This document shows, piece by piece, positions 9,151-17,386 of a DNA stretch of 64,000 bases. Made by a program: the position numbers and the translations under genes. The notes below the pieces were generated by a model. It searched no databases. It worked only from the letters and a program-made list of their open reading frames with translations, and was not told where the DNA came from. The stretch's first letter is position 1. Each line of letters opens with the position of its first letter. The DNA comes from Pseudoselenomonas ruminantium (GTDB taxonomy: Bacteria > Bacillota > Negativicutes > Selenomonadales > Selenomonadaceae): positions 119,960 to 183,959 of the forward strand of contig SVBZ01000005.1 in assembly GCA_015058575.1 (NCBI GenBank), given 5' to 3'.

Positions 9151-10365
9151 ATGATTCGTGTCTTGATTGCCGATGATTCGGCATTTATGCGGAAAGTCTT
9201 AGCAGACCTGTTCCAAAAGCAGCCAGATTTTGACGTGGTTGGGACGGCTATGAATGGTAAGGATGCAGTCAGCAAGGTGAAGCAGCTGCAGCCTGATTTG
9301 GTGACGATGGATGTCAATATGCCGGTCATGGATGGCATCAATGCGTTGGCCATCATCATGGAATCGTCGCCTGTGCCAGTCGTCATGCTGAGCAGTCTGA
9401 CACAGAAGGGAACGGATGCTACAATCCGGGCATTGAGCCTTGGCGCGGTAGATTTCATAAGCAAGGCTGGCGGTTCGATTTCGCGTATCGATGATATTGC
9501 TGAAGAAATCCTCACGAAATGCCGAAATGCCGCGAAGGCACATGTCCATCGGACGGTGGCAGTAACAAAACCGCGGCCGGCTGTAGCGCCAGCACAGACA
9601 ATACCAATTATGAAGCGGGGAGAGCTCCCGCACCGTCAAGGTATGAAATTGCCACAGATGACGGCAGGAGCGGTACCAGCAGCACCAGCAGCTGGCATAG
9701 GCAGCAAGCGGCATAATCCGCTGCTGCAGAGCCGCACCAGTGTGCCACCATCCATTGGACGGCCAACACCGATAGCCACTGGTGGTCCGGGGAGCAGCAA
9801 AAAGCTGGTGGTTATTGGTACATCAACGGGCGGGCCGCAAGCCTTGCAGAATGTCATCACGCGTCTGCCAGGGAATCTTCCCTGCGGGGTCGTGGTCGTT
9901 CAGCATATGCCCGCAGGATTTACGAAAGCATTGGCAGACCGTTTGAATTCCATCTCACAGGTGACCGTAAAGGAAGCCGAGGATGAAGAATCAATACGGG
10001 CTGGCCATGTATATATTGCACCAGGGGATTTCCATCTGCGTGTCAGGGACGACGGCGGGATACGCAAGATCAAGCTGAGTCAGGAAGCACGGGTGGGAAA
10101 TCATCGTCCGGCGGTTAACGTAATGTACGATTCGGTAGCCTCGATTGGCCAGAATCTCGTGGCTGTCATCATGACAGGCATGGGGGCAGATGGTTGTGAA
10201 GGTATGAAAAAGATAAAGGCTTCCGGTGGCTACAGTATTGCACAGGACGAATCTACATGTGTGGTCTATGGGATGCCAAAAGCAGTTGTGGATGCAGGAC
10301 TAGCTGATGAGATCCGGCCAGTTCAGGACATTGCCCAGGCCATCGTCGAGGCTGTAAAGAGATAG
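9151..10365 (+). CDS. cheB: Chemoreceptor methylesterase/deamidase CheB
   Basis: 404-residue two-domain protein. Residues 1-120 are a receiver with D8-D9 and phosphoacceptor D54 (VTMDVNMPVM). A Pro/Ala-rich linker spans about 130-210. The C-terminal methylesterase domain has the catalytic serine in 'GTSTGGPQAL', histidine in 'VVQHMPAGF' and aspartate in 'MTGMGADG'. It removes methyl groups from MCP glutamates when phosphorylated by CheA. The linker is longer than in E. coli CheB. No cheR lies in the window, so the methyltransferase must be elsewhere. Confidence 0.96.
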   Translation: MIRVLIADDSAFMRKVLADLFQKQPDFDVVGTAMNGKDAVSKVKQLQPDLVTMDVNMPVMDGINALAIIMESSPVPVVMLSSLTQKGTDATIRALSLGAVDFISKAGGSISRIDDIAEEILTKCRNAAKAHVHRTVAVTKPRPAVAPAQTIPIMKRGELPHRQGMKLPQMTAGAVPAAPAAGIGSKRHNPLLQSRTSVPPSIGRPTPIATGGPGSSKKLVVIGTSTGGPQALQNVITRLPGNLPCGVVVVQHMPAGFTKALADRLNSISQVTVKEAEDEESIRAGHVYIAPGDFHLRVRDDGGIRKIKLSQEARVGNHRPAVNVMYDSVASIGQNLVAVIMTGMGADGCEGMKKIKASGGYSIAQDESTCVVYGMPKAVVDAGLADEIRPVQDIAQAIVEAVKR

Positions 10366-10387
10366 AAAGGATATAGGGGGAATACAA

Positions 10388-12451
10388 ATGGAAACAAATC
10401 AGTATATGGACATGTTCTTGGATGAATCACATGAACATTTACAGTCTTTGAACGAAGGACTGCTGAGTTTGGAAGAGAATTCAGATGATGTGTCGGTCGT
10501 CAATGATATTTTCCGTAATGCGCATACACTCAAAGGTATGTCGGCAACCATGGGATACAATAAGATCGCTGAGCTGACGCATGAGATGGAGGATGTTCTT
10601 GACTTAATCCGTAAAGAACAGCTAAAGCTCGATGAGGATATTATCGATACGCTGTTCAAATGCCTGGATTCACTGGAGCAGATGATCAATAGTGTCGCCG
10701 ATGGCGAATCGGAGGATGTTGTTGATGTATCGGATCTCGTGGCAAAGCTCAGCTCGATTTCCAAGGGCGAACCGGCACCAGCAGCTGCATCAACGGCTGC
10801 GGCACCGGCTGCAGCTGCACCAGCAGCGGCTTCCACGGGGGGCATGCAGCTGACGGACATCGATCGTGATATGCTGCGCCAGGCCAAAGAGGGCGGCATG
10901 ATTGGTGTTCATGTTCAGATCACGCTCGCAGAGACCTGTCTGCTCAAATCGGCGCGTTCGTACATGGTAATGAATGCGCTTGATGAAATCGGTGATGTCG
11001 TGAAATCTGTACCGTCGGCTGAAGATCTTGAACAAGAGAAATTTGACCATACTTTCGATATCCTGGTGGTCACGGGGGCCGATAAGAAGGCTGTGGAGGA
11101 TTCGCTGAACAGCATCTCAGAAATCGACAAGATCCTTGTCGAGGTAGTCGACCCGGAGGCCCAAGCGGCAGCACCAGCTGCACCTGCACCGGCAGCTCCA
11201 GCAGCACCGGCCGCACCCGCTGTACCGGCAGCACCGGCGAAGAAGGCAGCTCCGGCGAAGAAAGCAGCTTCGGCGAAGTCCTCTGCACCGAAGAAAGCAC
11301 ACCAGAGCCAGTCTGTACGTGTCGATATCGATAAACTGGATACCTTGATGAACCTCATGGGTGAGTTGGTTATCAACAAAGTCCGCCTGGAGCAGATCGG
11401 CCAGACGCATCGTCTGTCGGAACTTACGGAGACGCTGGAGCAGATGGATCGTGTAACGACTGACCTGCAGAATATCGTCATGAAGGTCCGCATGGTTCCG
11501 GTCAGTGCGGTATTCAACCGTTTCCCGCGCATGGTACGCGATGTATCCAAGGAACTTAACAAGGAAATCAACTTGACCATCGAAGGTGAGGAGACAGAGC
11601 TTGACCGTACGGTTATCGATGAGATCGGCGATCCGATCATGCATCTGTTACGCAATTCTCTGGATCATGGTGTTGAGCATCCGGATGAGCGTGAGGCTAA
11701 GGGCAAACCGCGTACGGGTGAAGTCGGACTCATCGCCCGTCATGAGGGCAACAATGTCGTCATCATGGTTACGGATGATGGTGCTGGTATTGCGGCGGAT
11801 AAGATTCGCAAAAAAGCTGTTGAGAAGGGCATGATTTCGCAGGAGGATGCGGATAAGCTCGATGATGCAGATGCTGTACGCTTGATTTTCCTGCCAGGAT
11901 TCTCAACGGCAGAGCAAATCACGGATATTTCGGGCCGTGGCGTTGGTATGGACGTTGTCCGTAGCAAGATTGAATCCCTTTCTGGTCATGTCGATGTTGA
12001 GACGAAGATTGACGAAGGCTCGGTATTCAAGATCAAACTGCCGCTGACGCTGGCCATTATCCAGGCGATGCTCGTCAAGGTCCAGGAAGAGATGTATGCA
12101 ATTCCGCTCGGCTCGATTGACAGCACAATCAATATCCAGCCGGAGGATATCAAGACGGTAAGGAATAAGGAAGTCATTGTCCTGCGTGGTGAAATCATTC
12201 CGATTATCCGCATGGAAGAGACGCTGCAGGTACCGCACGTCAAGGATTCGGATGAGATTTTCGTAGTCGTTGTCCATGCTGGCGAGGCTAAAGCAGGTAT
12301 CGTTGTTGACAATCTGATTGGACAGCAGGAAATCGTCATCAAGACTCTGGGGAACCTGTTTGCAGGTCTCAAGATGTTCTCTGGTGCAACGGTTCTCGGC
12401 GATGGCCGTGTTGCCCTGATCCTGGATGTCGCTACGATGATGCAGCAGTAA
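10388..12451 (+). CDS. cheA: Chemotaxis histidine kinase CheA
   Basis: 687 residues with complete CheA architecture. The Hpt (P1) domain has the phosphorylated H46 in 'NAHTLKGMSATMG'. A P2-like CheY/CheB-binding domain covers about 165-260 and is bracketed by two Ala/Pro-rich linkers. Then come dimerisation P3 (VDIDKLDTLMNLMGEL), kinase P4 with 'LLRNSLDHGVEHPDER' and 'VTDDGAGI', and a C-terminal CheW-like P5. It links receptors to CheY and CheB. It begins 22 bases after cheB behind AGGGGG-type sequence and is followed 15 bases later by cheW. The second linker, with many AAPA/PAKKA units, is unusually long. Confidence 0.97.
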   Translation: METNQYMDMFLDESHEHLQSLNEGLLSLEENSDDVSVVNDIFRNAHTLKGMSATMGYNKIAELTHEMEDVLDLIRKEQLKLDEDIIDTLFKCLDSLEQMINSVADGESEDVVDVSDLVAKLSSISKGEPAPAAASTAAAPAAAAPAAASTGGMQLTDIDRDMLRQAKEGGMIGVHVQITLAETCLLKSARSYMVMNALDEIGDVVKSVPSAEDLEQEKFDHTFDILVVTGADKKAVEDSLNSISEIDKILVEVVDPEAQAAAPAAPAPAAPAAPAAPAVPAAPAKKAAPAKKAASAKSSAPKKAHQSQSVRVDIDKLDTLMNLMGELVINKVRLEQIGQTHRLSELTETLEQMDRVTTDLQNIVMKVRMVPVSAVFNRFPRMVRDVSKELNKEINLTIEGEETELDRTVIDEIGDPIMHLLRNSLDHGVEHPDEREAKGKPRTGEVGLIARHEGNNVVIMVTDDGAGIAADKIRKKAVEKGMISQEDADKLDDADAVRLIFLPGFSTAEQITDISGRGVGMDVVRSKIESLSGHVDVETKIDEGSVFKIKLPLTLAIIQAMLVKVQEEMYAIPLGSIDSTINIQPEDIKTVRNKEVIVLRGEIIPIIRMEETLQVPHVKDSDEIFVVVVHAGEAKAGIVVDNLIGQQEIVIKTLGNLFAGLKMFSGATVLGDGRVALILDVATMMQQ

Positions 12452-12466
12452 GAGGAGGTAGCTGAG

Positions 12467-12934
12467 ATGGCAAATGAAGAGAACATGAATGAGATGGATG
12501 AAGGCAGACAGGTAGTTGCTTTCAAGCTTCGCGATGAGGAATATGGTGTCAGCATCCTGAATGTCCAGGAGATCCGCAATCTCACCGATATAACCCGCGT
12601 TCCTTTTTCCGCTGATTTCATCAAGGGTGTCATCAACCTGCGCGGTTCTGTACTGCCGGTCATTGACCTCAAGAAACGTCTGGGACTGGCGGAAACACCG
12701 TATACGGATGATACGCGTATTGTCACAGTGAATATTGACGATCTTCATGTCGGTATGCTTGTAGATGCGGTAACGGAAGTGCTTACGATCGACAGCAAGC
12801 CGGTGGATACCAAAAAGGCAATCAATGACAAGAGCGGTTCACGTTTCTTGAGCGGTATTGGCAATGTAGACGGCCGGCTGATTATCATGCTGAATCTTGA
12901 AGAGATTATCGGCAATGTTGGTGACGGAAAATAA
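12467..12934 (+). CDS. cheW: Chemotaxis coupling protein CheW
   Basis: 155-residue CheW-domain protein. It contains 'VVAFKLRDEEYGVSILNVQEI', 'GVINLRGSVLPVIDLKKRLG' and 'IGNVDGRLIIMLNLEEII', the standard CheW segments. It bridges CheA and chemoreceptors in the signalling array. AGGAGG lies 10 bases before the ATG. The 65-base gap to cheC contains a weak G-rich/C-rich pair (GGGAGGGCT...TGTCCCTTT) that is not a convincing terminator. Confidence 0.96.
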   Translation: MANEENMNEMDEGRQVVAFKLRDEEYGVSILNVQEIRNLTDITRVPFSADFIKGVINLRGSVLPVIDLKKRLGLAETPYTDDTRIVTVNIDDLHVGMLVDAVTEVLTIDSKPVDTKKAINDKSGSRFLSGIGNVDGRLIIMLNLEEIIGNVGDGK

Positions 12935-12999
12935 CTAGAGAGTATCAGTGAAGGGGAGGGCTATAGCCTGTCCCTTTCCTGTAGAAGAGAGGTCCAACT

Positions 13000-13614
13000 A
13001 TGACAGATGAATTGAATCTTTCCGCCAATCAGCTTGATGCCTTGCGGGAGATCGGCAACGTTGGTGCGGGCAACTCCGCTACAGCGCTGTCACAGGTCAT
13101 TAATCGCCGCATTGATATGAATGTACCGAAAGTGGCATTGGTTCCACTGGAGGCTGTACCGGATTTGGTTGGCGGTCCGGACGCCGTTGTCGTTGGTATA
13201 TTCTTGCGCGTTTATGGCAAAGCACCGAGCAATATCTTGTTCCTGTTGCCCCAAAAGAGTGCATTCTATCTGGTAGATACGCTTATGGGGAAGCCGCATG
13301 GTTCAACTACGAAGTTGGAGTTCATGGATGAGTCGGCACTGATGGAGATTGGCAATATCCTATCCGGTGCATACCTCAATGCATTCTTTACGTTTACGAA
13401 GATTACGATGCTGCCATCTATTCCAGCTCTGGCTATGGACATGGCAGGCGCAATCCTCAACGTCGTTTTGGCACAGCTTGGTCAGATGGGCGATCAGGCA
13501 CTCGTCATTGAGACAGAATTCCTTTCTGAGGATGATGGCATCAATGGCCAGTTTTTCCTGGTTCCTGATCCAGGCTCGTTGAATACAATTATTGACGCGG
13601 TAGGAGTTGAGTGA
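13000..13614 (+). CDS. cheC: CheY-P phosphatase CheC
   Basis: 204 residues in the CheC/CheX/FliY phosphatase family. Two copies of the active-site helix are visible: 'LDALREIGNVGAGNSATALS' near residues 12-31 and 'DESALMEIGNILSGAYLNAF' near 108-127, each with the E..N pair that positions CheY-P. CheC both dephosphorylates CheY-P and binds CheD, forming a feedback loop in Bacillus-type chemotaxis. It ends overlapping the ribosome-binding region of cheD, so the two are probably coupled. Confidence 0.94.
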   Translation: MTDELNLSANQLDALREIGNVGAGNSATALSQVINRRIDMNVPKVALVPLEAVPDLVGGPDAVVVGIFLRVYGKAPSNILFLLPQKSAFYLVDTLMGKPHGSTTKLEFMDESALMEIGNILSGAYLNAFFTFTKITMLPSIPALAMDMAGAILNVVLAQLGQMGDQALVIETEFLSEDDGINGQFFLVPDPGSLNTIIDAVGVE

Positions 13615-13615
13615 T

Positions 13616-14101
13616 ATGGCAGATCTTATCCGAGTCGGCATGGCAGACTACAAAGTAGGCCAGGCGCCGTCGACAATCATCAGCTATGGCCTCGGCTCCT
13701 GTATCGGCATTTCCCTGTACGATCCGCAGACAAAAGTGGGCGGACTCCTGCATATCATGCTGCCGGACAGCACGCAGGCCAGGCCAACCGATAATCCGGC
13801 AAAATTTGCTGACACTGGATTGCCGCTGATGCTGAAAGATGTCCTGGCATTAGGTGCATCACGGACGCGTCTGGTGGCTAAGATTGCTGGTGGTGCACAA
13901 ATGTTTGCTTTTGCCAATGCGACGGACATCATGCGCGTGGGAGCACGCAATGCAGAGGCGGCAAAGAAAATCCTGAAGGATTTGAATATCCGGTTAATTG
14001 CCGAGGATACGGGAGGCACATATGGCCGTACGGTTTCTATTGATATGGAGACTGGTGTATACAAAGTCAAGACCATAGACAAAGGTGAAAAGGAAATCTA
14101 A
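13616..14101 (+). CDS. cheD: Chemoreceptor glutamine deamidase CheD
   Basis: 161 residues from ATG 13616, which has AGGAG 9 bases upstream; the ORF track's TTG at 13607 lacks this spacing. The catalytic cysteine lies in 'SYGLGSCIGISLYD' and the histidine in 'GGLLHIMLPDS', as in CheD of Thermotoga and Bacillus. CheD deamidates receptor glutamines and is held by CheC, which has just been encoded upstream. This pair, with CheY and no CheZ, marks a Firmicutes-style adaptation system. Confidence 0.95.
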   Translation: MADLIRVGMADYKVGQAPSTIISYGLGSCIGISLYDPQTKVGGLLHIMLPDSTQARPTDNPAKFADTGLPLMLKDVLALGASRTRLVAKIAGGAQMFAFANATDIMRVGARNAEAAKKILKDLNIRLIAEDTGGTYGRTVSIDMETGVYKVKTIDKGEKEI

Positions 14102-14136
14102 GCAAGAAAATAATGCCGTTAGGAGGTGAAGCAGCG

Positions 14137-14517
14137 TTGTTCAAATTGGGAATGTCGTTGGTATTTGGTGTTATTTCGGCCTTGATTATCGTCCTGACAG
14201 GACTTAGCAGCGAGGCCAGACTGACAACGGTGCTGCTCCGCAGCCTGATTGGCTTTCTGCTGACTGGAGCGCTGGTTTGGCTGGTGACGCTTATCCTGGA
14301 GTCAAAGGACATCGTTGGTTTTGATAAGAATCTGGAGCTTATTGAAGAGCTTGAAAAAGAGGAACCTAAAAGTCCGGAAGAGTACGAGGCTGAGGATGCG
14401 GCAGCTGCTGAAGCTGAAACGCAGTCGACAGAAGAAGAACAAGAAGACGAGCCGGCGGAGTTTAAGCCGTTGGGCTCTGATGATCTCAGGCATATGGAGG
14501 CACCATCGCAGAATTGA
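14137..14517 (+). CDS. Unknown two-helix membrane protein with acidic tail
   Basis: I do not recognise a family. The TTG at 14137 is 7 bases after a strong AGGAGGTGA, so I prefer it to the ATG at 14113, which would lie upstream of that site. The protein is 126 residues. It has two hydrophobic helices (about 5-22 and 32-52), then a charged segment 'ELIEELEKEEPKSPEEYEAE' and a Glu/Ala-rich, probably disordered tail to the end. It is in the middle of the operon between cheD and fliA, so it is probably co-expressed with chemotaxis genes. A membrane anchor with a cytoplasmic acidic tail could be a scaffold or assembly factor, but this is a guess. Confidence 0.75.
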   Translation: MFKLGMSLVFGVISALIIVLTGLSSEARLTTVLLRSLIGFLLTGALVWLVTLILESKDIVGFDKNLELIEELEKEEPKSPEEYEAEDAAAAEAETQSTEEEQEDEPAEFKPLGSDDLRHMEAPSQN

Positions 14518-14554
14518 GGGTGCTTCCAGACAATGATGGAGGGAGGACGTTCCG

Positions 14555-15322
14555 TTGGATTCTGTGGGAATGAACCAGGATGAAAATTTGGCCGATGTCA
14601 CTTCCCTTTGGCATAGCTATCTGGAAAATAAGACTGTCGAGCTTCGCAATCAGCTGGCTGAGCATTATCTGCCTTTAGTCAAGCTGGTTGCGGGCAGATT
14701 GGCTATTAGTCTGCCCGCCCATGTAGATCGTGATGACCTGCTTTCGAGTGGTTTTTTCGGTCTGCTGGATGCGATTGACCGGTATGACATGGAGCGCAAG
14801 AATAAGTTCGAAACGTATGCGGGAGTACGGATCCGCGGTGCGATGCTTGACTATCTGCGCGCAAAAGACTGGCTTCCGGTTGCTATCAGGCAGAAAATAC
14901 GGCGCTATGAACAGACTGTTTATGAGCTGGAGACCCGGATGGGGCGGCCGGCAAATGATCATGAACTCGCTGAAGCATTAGGTTTGACTGAGAAGGAGCT
15001 TCATAACCTGGAAAGTCAGATCAGCGTGGCTACTGTGATTCCGCTGGATGATTATCTGCGGACTGATTCACCGGCCTCGGCAGAAGAGGGGCCGACTGAG
15101 CGTCTGGAAAAGGCAGAGCTCCGCAACACTCTGGCGGCAGCGATTGAGCGTTTGCCAGAGAAGGAAAAAAAGGTTGTAGCGCTTTATTACTATGAAGAAT
15201 TGACCTTGAAAGAAATCAGCTTGATCTTGAATTTATCCGAGGCGCGTATTTCGCAGCTGCATACAAAAGCAGTATTCAGGCTGCGCGGATATTTGGCACG
15301 GATGAAGGCAAGCTTGGTATAG
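14555..15322 (+). CDS. fliA: Flagellar sigma factor FliA (sigma-28/SigD)
   Basis: 255-residue group 3 sigma factor. Region 2 includes 'ARDDLLSSGFFGLLDAIDRYD'-like sequence and 'FETYAGVRIRGAMLDYLRAKDW', typical of FliA/SigD. Region 4 is a helix-turn-helix 'LTLKEISLILNLSEARISQL'. It directs transcription of late flagellar and chemotaxis genes such as flagellin. The TTG start has GGGAGGA about 8 bases upstream. It lies after the cheC-cheD segment, the same place as sigD in Bacillus. Confidence 0.97.
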   Translation: MDSVGMNQDENLADVTSLWHSYLENKTVELRNQLAEHYLPLVKLVAGRLAISLPAHVDRDDLLSSGFFGLLDAIDRYDMERKNKFETYAGVRIRGAMLDYLRAKDWLPVAIRQKIRRYEQTVYELETRMGRPANDHELAEALGLTEKELHNLESQISVATVIPLDDYLRTDSPASAEEGPTERLEKAELRNTLAAAIERLPEKEKKVVALYYYEELTLKEISLILNLSEARISQLHTKAVFRLRGYLARMKASLV

Positions 15323-15349
15323 CAAATTCAGCCTTAGGGGGGACGTATC

Positions 15350-17020
15350 ATGGATGACCAGACATTACGCCCGGCGGTAGGCAGCAAAGAAGCAGGCTAC
15401 CTGTTTGAATTTCGGGAAGATGGTGTCTATCTGACGATTTATCCCGATGCTGCTGACGGCCTTGCTTTTGAGTTGTCGGATATACGCCAGGTCCTGCATG
15501 ATCATGGCGTTGTCGACTACGATATCATAACGCTGTCGCAGATTCTGCGCGAAGCAGCTGGTGAACCGCGAAAATTGGCAGCGACATATGGATTGCCGGA
15601 GGAAGAGTCCGATGAGCTGCAGAGTCCGCAGGATCAGCAGGAGCAGCCAGTTGAAGAAGAGCAGAAGCCGGCTGGGATCATCGTCGATATCAGTCATGAT
15701 AAAATGACTGCAACGATTCGTTATGATACGAACGTGGGGAGAATGCTGCCATCTTATGAGGATGTCCAGCAGGCGTTGACTGATACTGGCGTTGTGTTCG
15801 GTATCGATACGGATGCAATCCGCAAGGGGATAGAAAGCCTATCGCCATTTGTGGCTGCGATGGGGCAGGCCCCAAAACATGGGGAGAATGCCCGGATTGA
15901 GCGTCATTTTGATTTAGGAATCAAAGGGCGTCCAAAGGTTGACGCGTACGATCGTGTTGATTTCAAGAATATGAACTTGTTCGTACTGGCAAAGAAGGGC
16001 GATCTGTTAGCAGTCCGTATCCCGCAGACACAGGGAGAGCCAGGACGGGATGTATATGGCAGAGAGATCAATGCCCGCAATGGTAAGCCTATCCCCATGC
16101 CACAGGGAAACAACACCGAGATTACAGGTGATAATGAGCTCATTGCTTTAATTGATGGGCAGATTGTCGATACGGGCAAAAAGATTTCCATCGATCCGCA
16201 CTTGCTCATACAAGGCGGTGTAGGCGTTGGTACTGGCAATATTGATTTCATTGGCAGTGTTGAAGTCAAGGGCAATGTTGAGGCAGGTTTCACTGTCAAG
16301 GCTACAGGCGATATCCAGATTGGTGGTATGGTCAGTGGCGGCAATGTCGAGGGCCGGAATGTCTTTGTCAATGGCGGTGTAAACGGTATGAACCGTGGTA
16401 AGATCCGGGCAGAGGAAGATGTGCATGCAGCGTTTGCTGAAAATGCAGAAATCGAGGCTGGCCGTGATATCTATATCCGTGATGTATCGCTTCATTCAGC
16501 GCTTACAGCAGGCAAGCGTATCTATATGGAAGAGAAGCGGGGCATGCTTACGGGAGGTAGATGTGCTGCTGGTGAGGAGATTCGCTGTAAGATTGTAGGC
16601 AATCTGGCGTCGGTAGTTACGCGGTTATCGGTTGGTGTCAATCCGCAGCTGGAAAAGAAATACCGAGAGCTATGCCGCGAGTATAAAGAGTCGAAGGAGC
16701 GTCTAAGACAAATCAATCAGATGCTTAATACGCTTAGCAAGATTGATATCAGCCGTCTGCCACAGGAACGTATCAACCAAATCAATGCCTTGACGCGTTC
16801 GCAGTTTCCGTTGGCTGGCAAGATCAAACGGGATGAACAGGAGATACAGGCGCTCGGAGAAGAGCTTTCGCAGATGCAAAATGGCAAGATTCGCGTAAGT
16901 GACACGATTTATCCCGGGGTCAAGATCTCCATAAATTCGGTCATCATGAATGTACAGTCGGAAATCAAGCGTACGACGCTGACCGTCAAAGATGAACGGG
17001 TGGACATTGGTCCATACTGA
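15350..17020 (+). CDS. FapA/DUF342 family protein
   Basis: 556-residue DUF342 (FapA) protein. The central part carries the family's repeated Gly/Val-rich right-handed beta-helix with segments such as 'IDFIGSVEVKGNVEAGFTVKATGDIQIGG'. A coiled coil follows at about 425-510 (KYRELCREYKESKERLRQI), and there is a beta-rich end. The N-terminal 110 residues form a separate domain with an acidic Gln/Glu linker. DUF342 proteins occur widely beside fliA/sigD in Firmicutes. A role in flagellar assembly or polar localisation has been proposed (FapA in Vibrio), but the biochemical function is not established. Confidence 0.85.
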   Translation: MDDQTLRPAVGSKEAGYLFEFREDGVYLTIYPDAADGLAFELSDIRQVLHDHGVVDYDIITLSQILREAAGEPRKLAATYGLPEEESDELQSPQDQQEQPVEEEQKPAGIIVDISHDKMTATIRYDTNVGRMLPSYEDVQQALTDTGVVFGIDTDAIRKGIESLSPFVAAMGQAPKHGENARIERHFDLGIKGRPKVDAYDRVDFKNMNLFVLAKKGDLLAVRIPQTQGEPGRDVYGREINARNGKPIPMPQGNNTEITGDNELIALIDGQIVDTGKKISIDPHLLIQGGVGVGTGNIDFIGSVEVKGNVEAGFTVKATGDIQIGGMVSGGNVEGRNVFVNGGVNGMNRGKIRAEEDVHAAFAENAEIEAGRDIYIRDVSLHSALTAGKRIYMEEKRGMLTGGRCAAGEEIRCKIVGNLASVVTRLSVGVNPQLEKKYRELCREYKESKERLRQINQMLNTLSKIDISRLPQERINQINALTRSQFPLAGKIKRDEQEIQALGEELSQMQNGKIRVSDTIYPGVKISINSVIMNVQSEIKRTTLTVKDERVDIGPY

Positions 17021-17042
17021 TTGAAGAAAGTGAGGGAATCCG

Positions 17043-17381
17043 ATGGATGTCACGCCGATGAGTTTGCAAATGATGGTTCCACGGGCGGCTGATGCGACAC
17101 AGGTTCAGCATAATCTGAATCAGGCGAATGCCATGCAGTCGGATTTTCAAGCCGTAAAACAGAAAGAAGAAGATAAGCTGAAACAGGAACAGGTCCGCGA
17201 AAAGGATGAACTGGAGGATGGCCGCATCAAGGACGATCCAGATCGTCAGCGAAAGCAGGGGGGAAGCAGTGGTTCACGCCGGCGGTATTTGGCAGCGGCT
17301 GAGCAATCTGAGCCAGAGCAAGAACCTGAGCGTTTTGCACAGGATCCATCGCGTGGGCATCTTCTGGATATCAGCCTATAG
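17043..17381 (+). CDS. Small charged protein of flagellar operon, unknown
   Basis: 112 residues. The first 35 residues (MDVTPMSLQMMVPRAADATQ) resemble the N-termini of small uncharacterised proteins found in clostridial flagellar operons. The rest is highly charged and low in hydrophobics, with a Lys/Glu/Gln-rich helix (45-75), a Gly/Ser/Arg patch and an acidic tail. It is likely cytoplasmic and partly disordered. It starts 22 bases after fapA, behind GTGAGG, and is followed within 6-21 bases by the next gene. Function unknown. The conserved-N-terminus remark is from memory, not a search. Confidence 0.72.
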   Translation: MDVTPMSLQMMVPRAADATQVQHNLNQANAMQSDFQAVKQKEEDKLKQEQVREKDELEDGRIKDDPDRQRKQGGSSGSRRRYLAAAEQSEPEQEPERFAQDPSRGHLLDISL

Positions 17382-17386
17382 GAGGC

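Noticed and set aside
10800-11300. Repeated GCACCAGC/GCAGCACC-type DNA in cheA considered as a tandem repeat or CRISPR-like array
   Set aside because: The units are short, imperfect, in frame and encode the Ala/Pro linkers; there are no spacers or cas genes.
10915-11655. 246-residue antisense ORF over cheA
   Set aside because: Low-complexity Ala/Ser/Gly sequence produced by the complement of the CheA Ala/Pro linkers; no ribosome-binding site or family.
12935-12999. Possible terminator between cheW and cheC
   Set aside because: The G-rich and C-rich segments pair poorly and there is no U tract; the genes are more likely co-transcribed.
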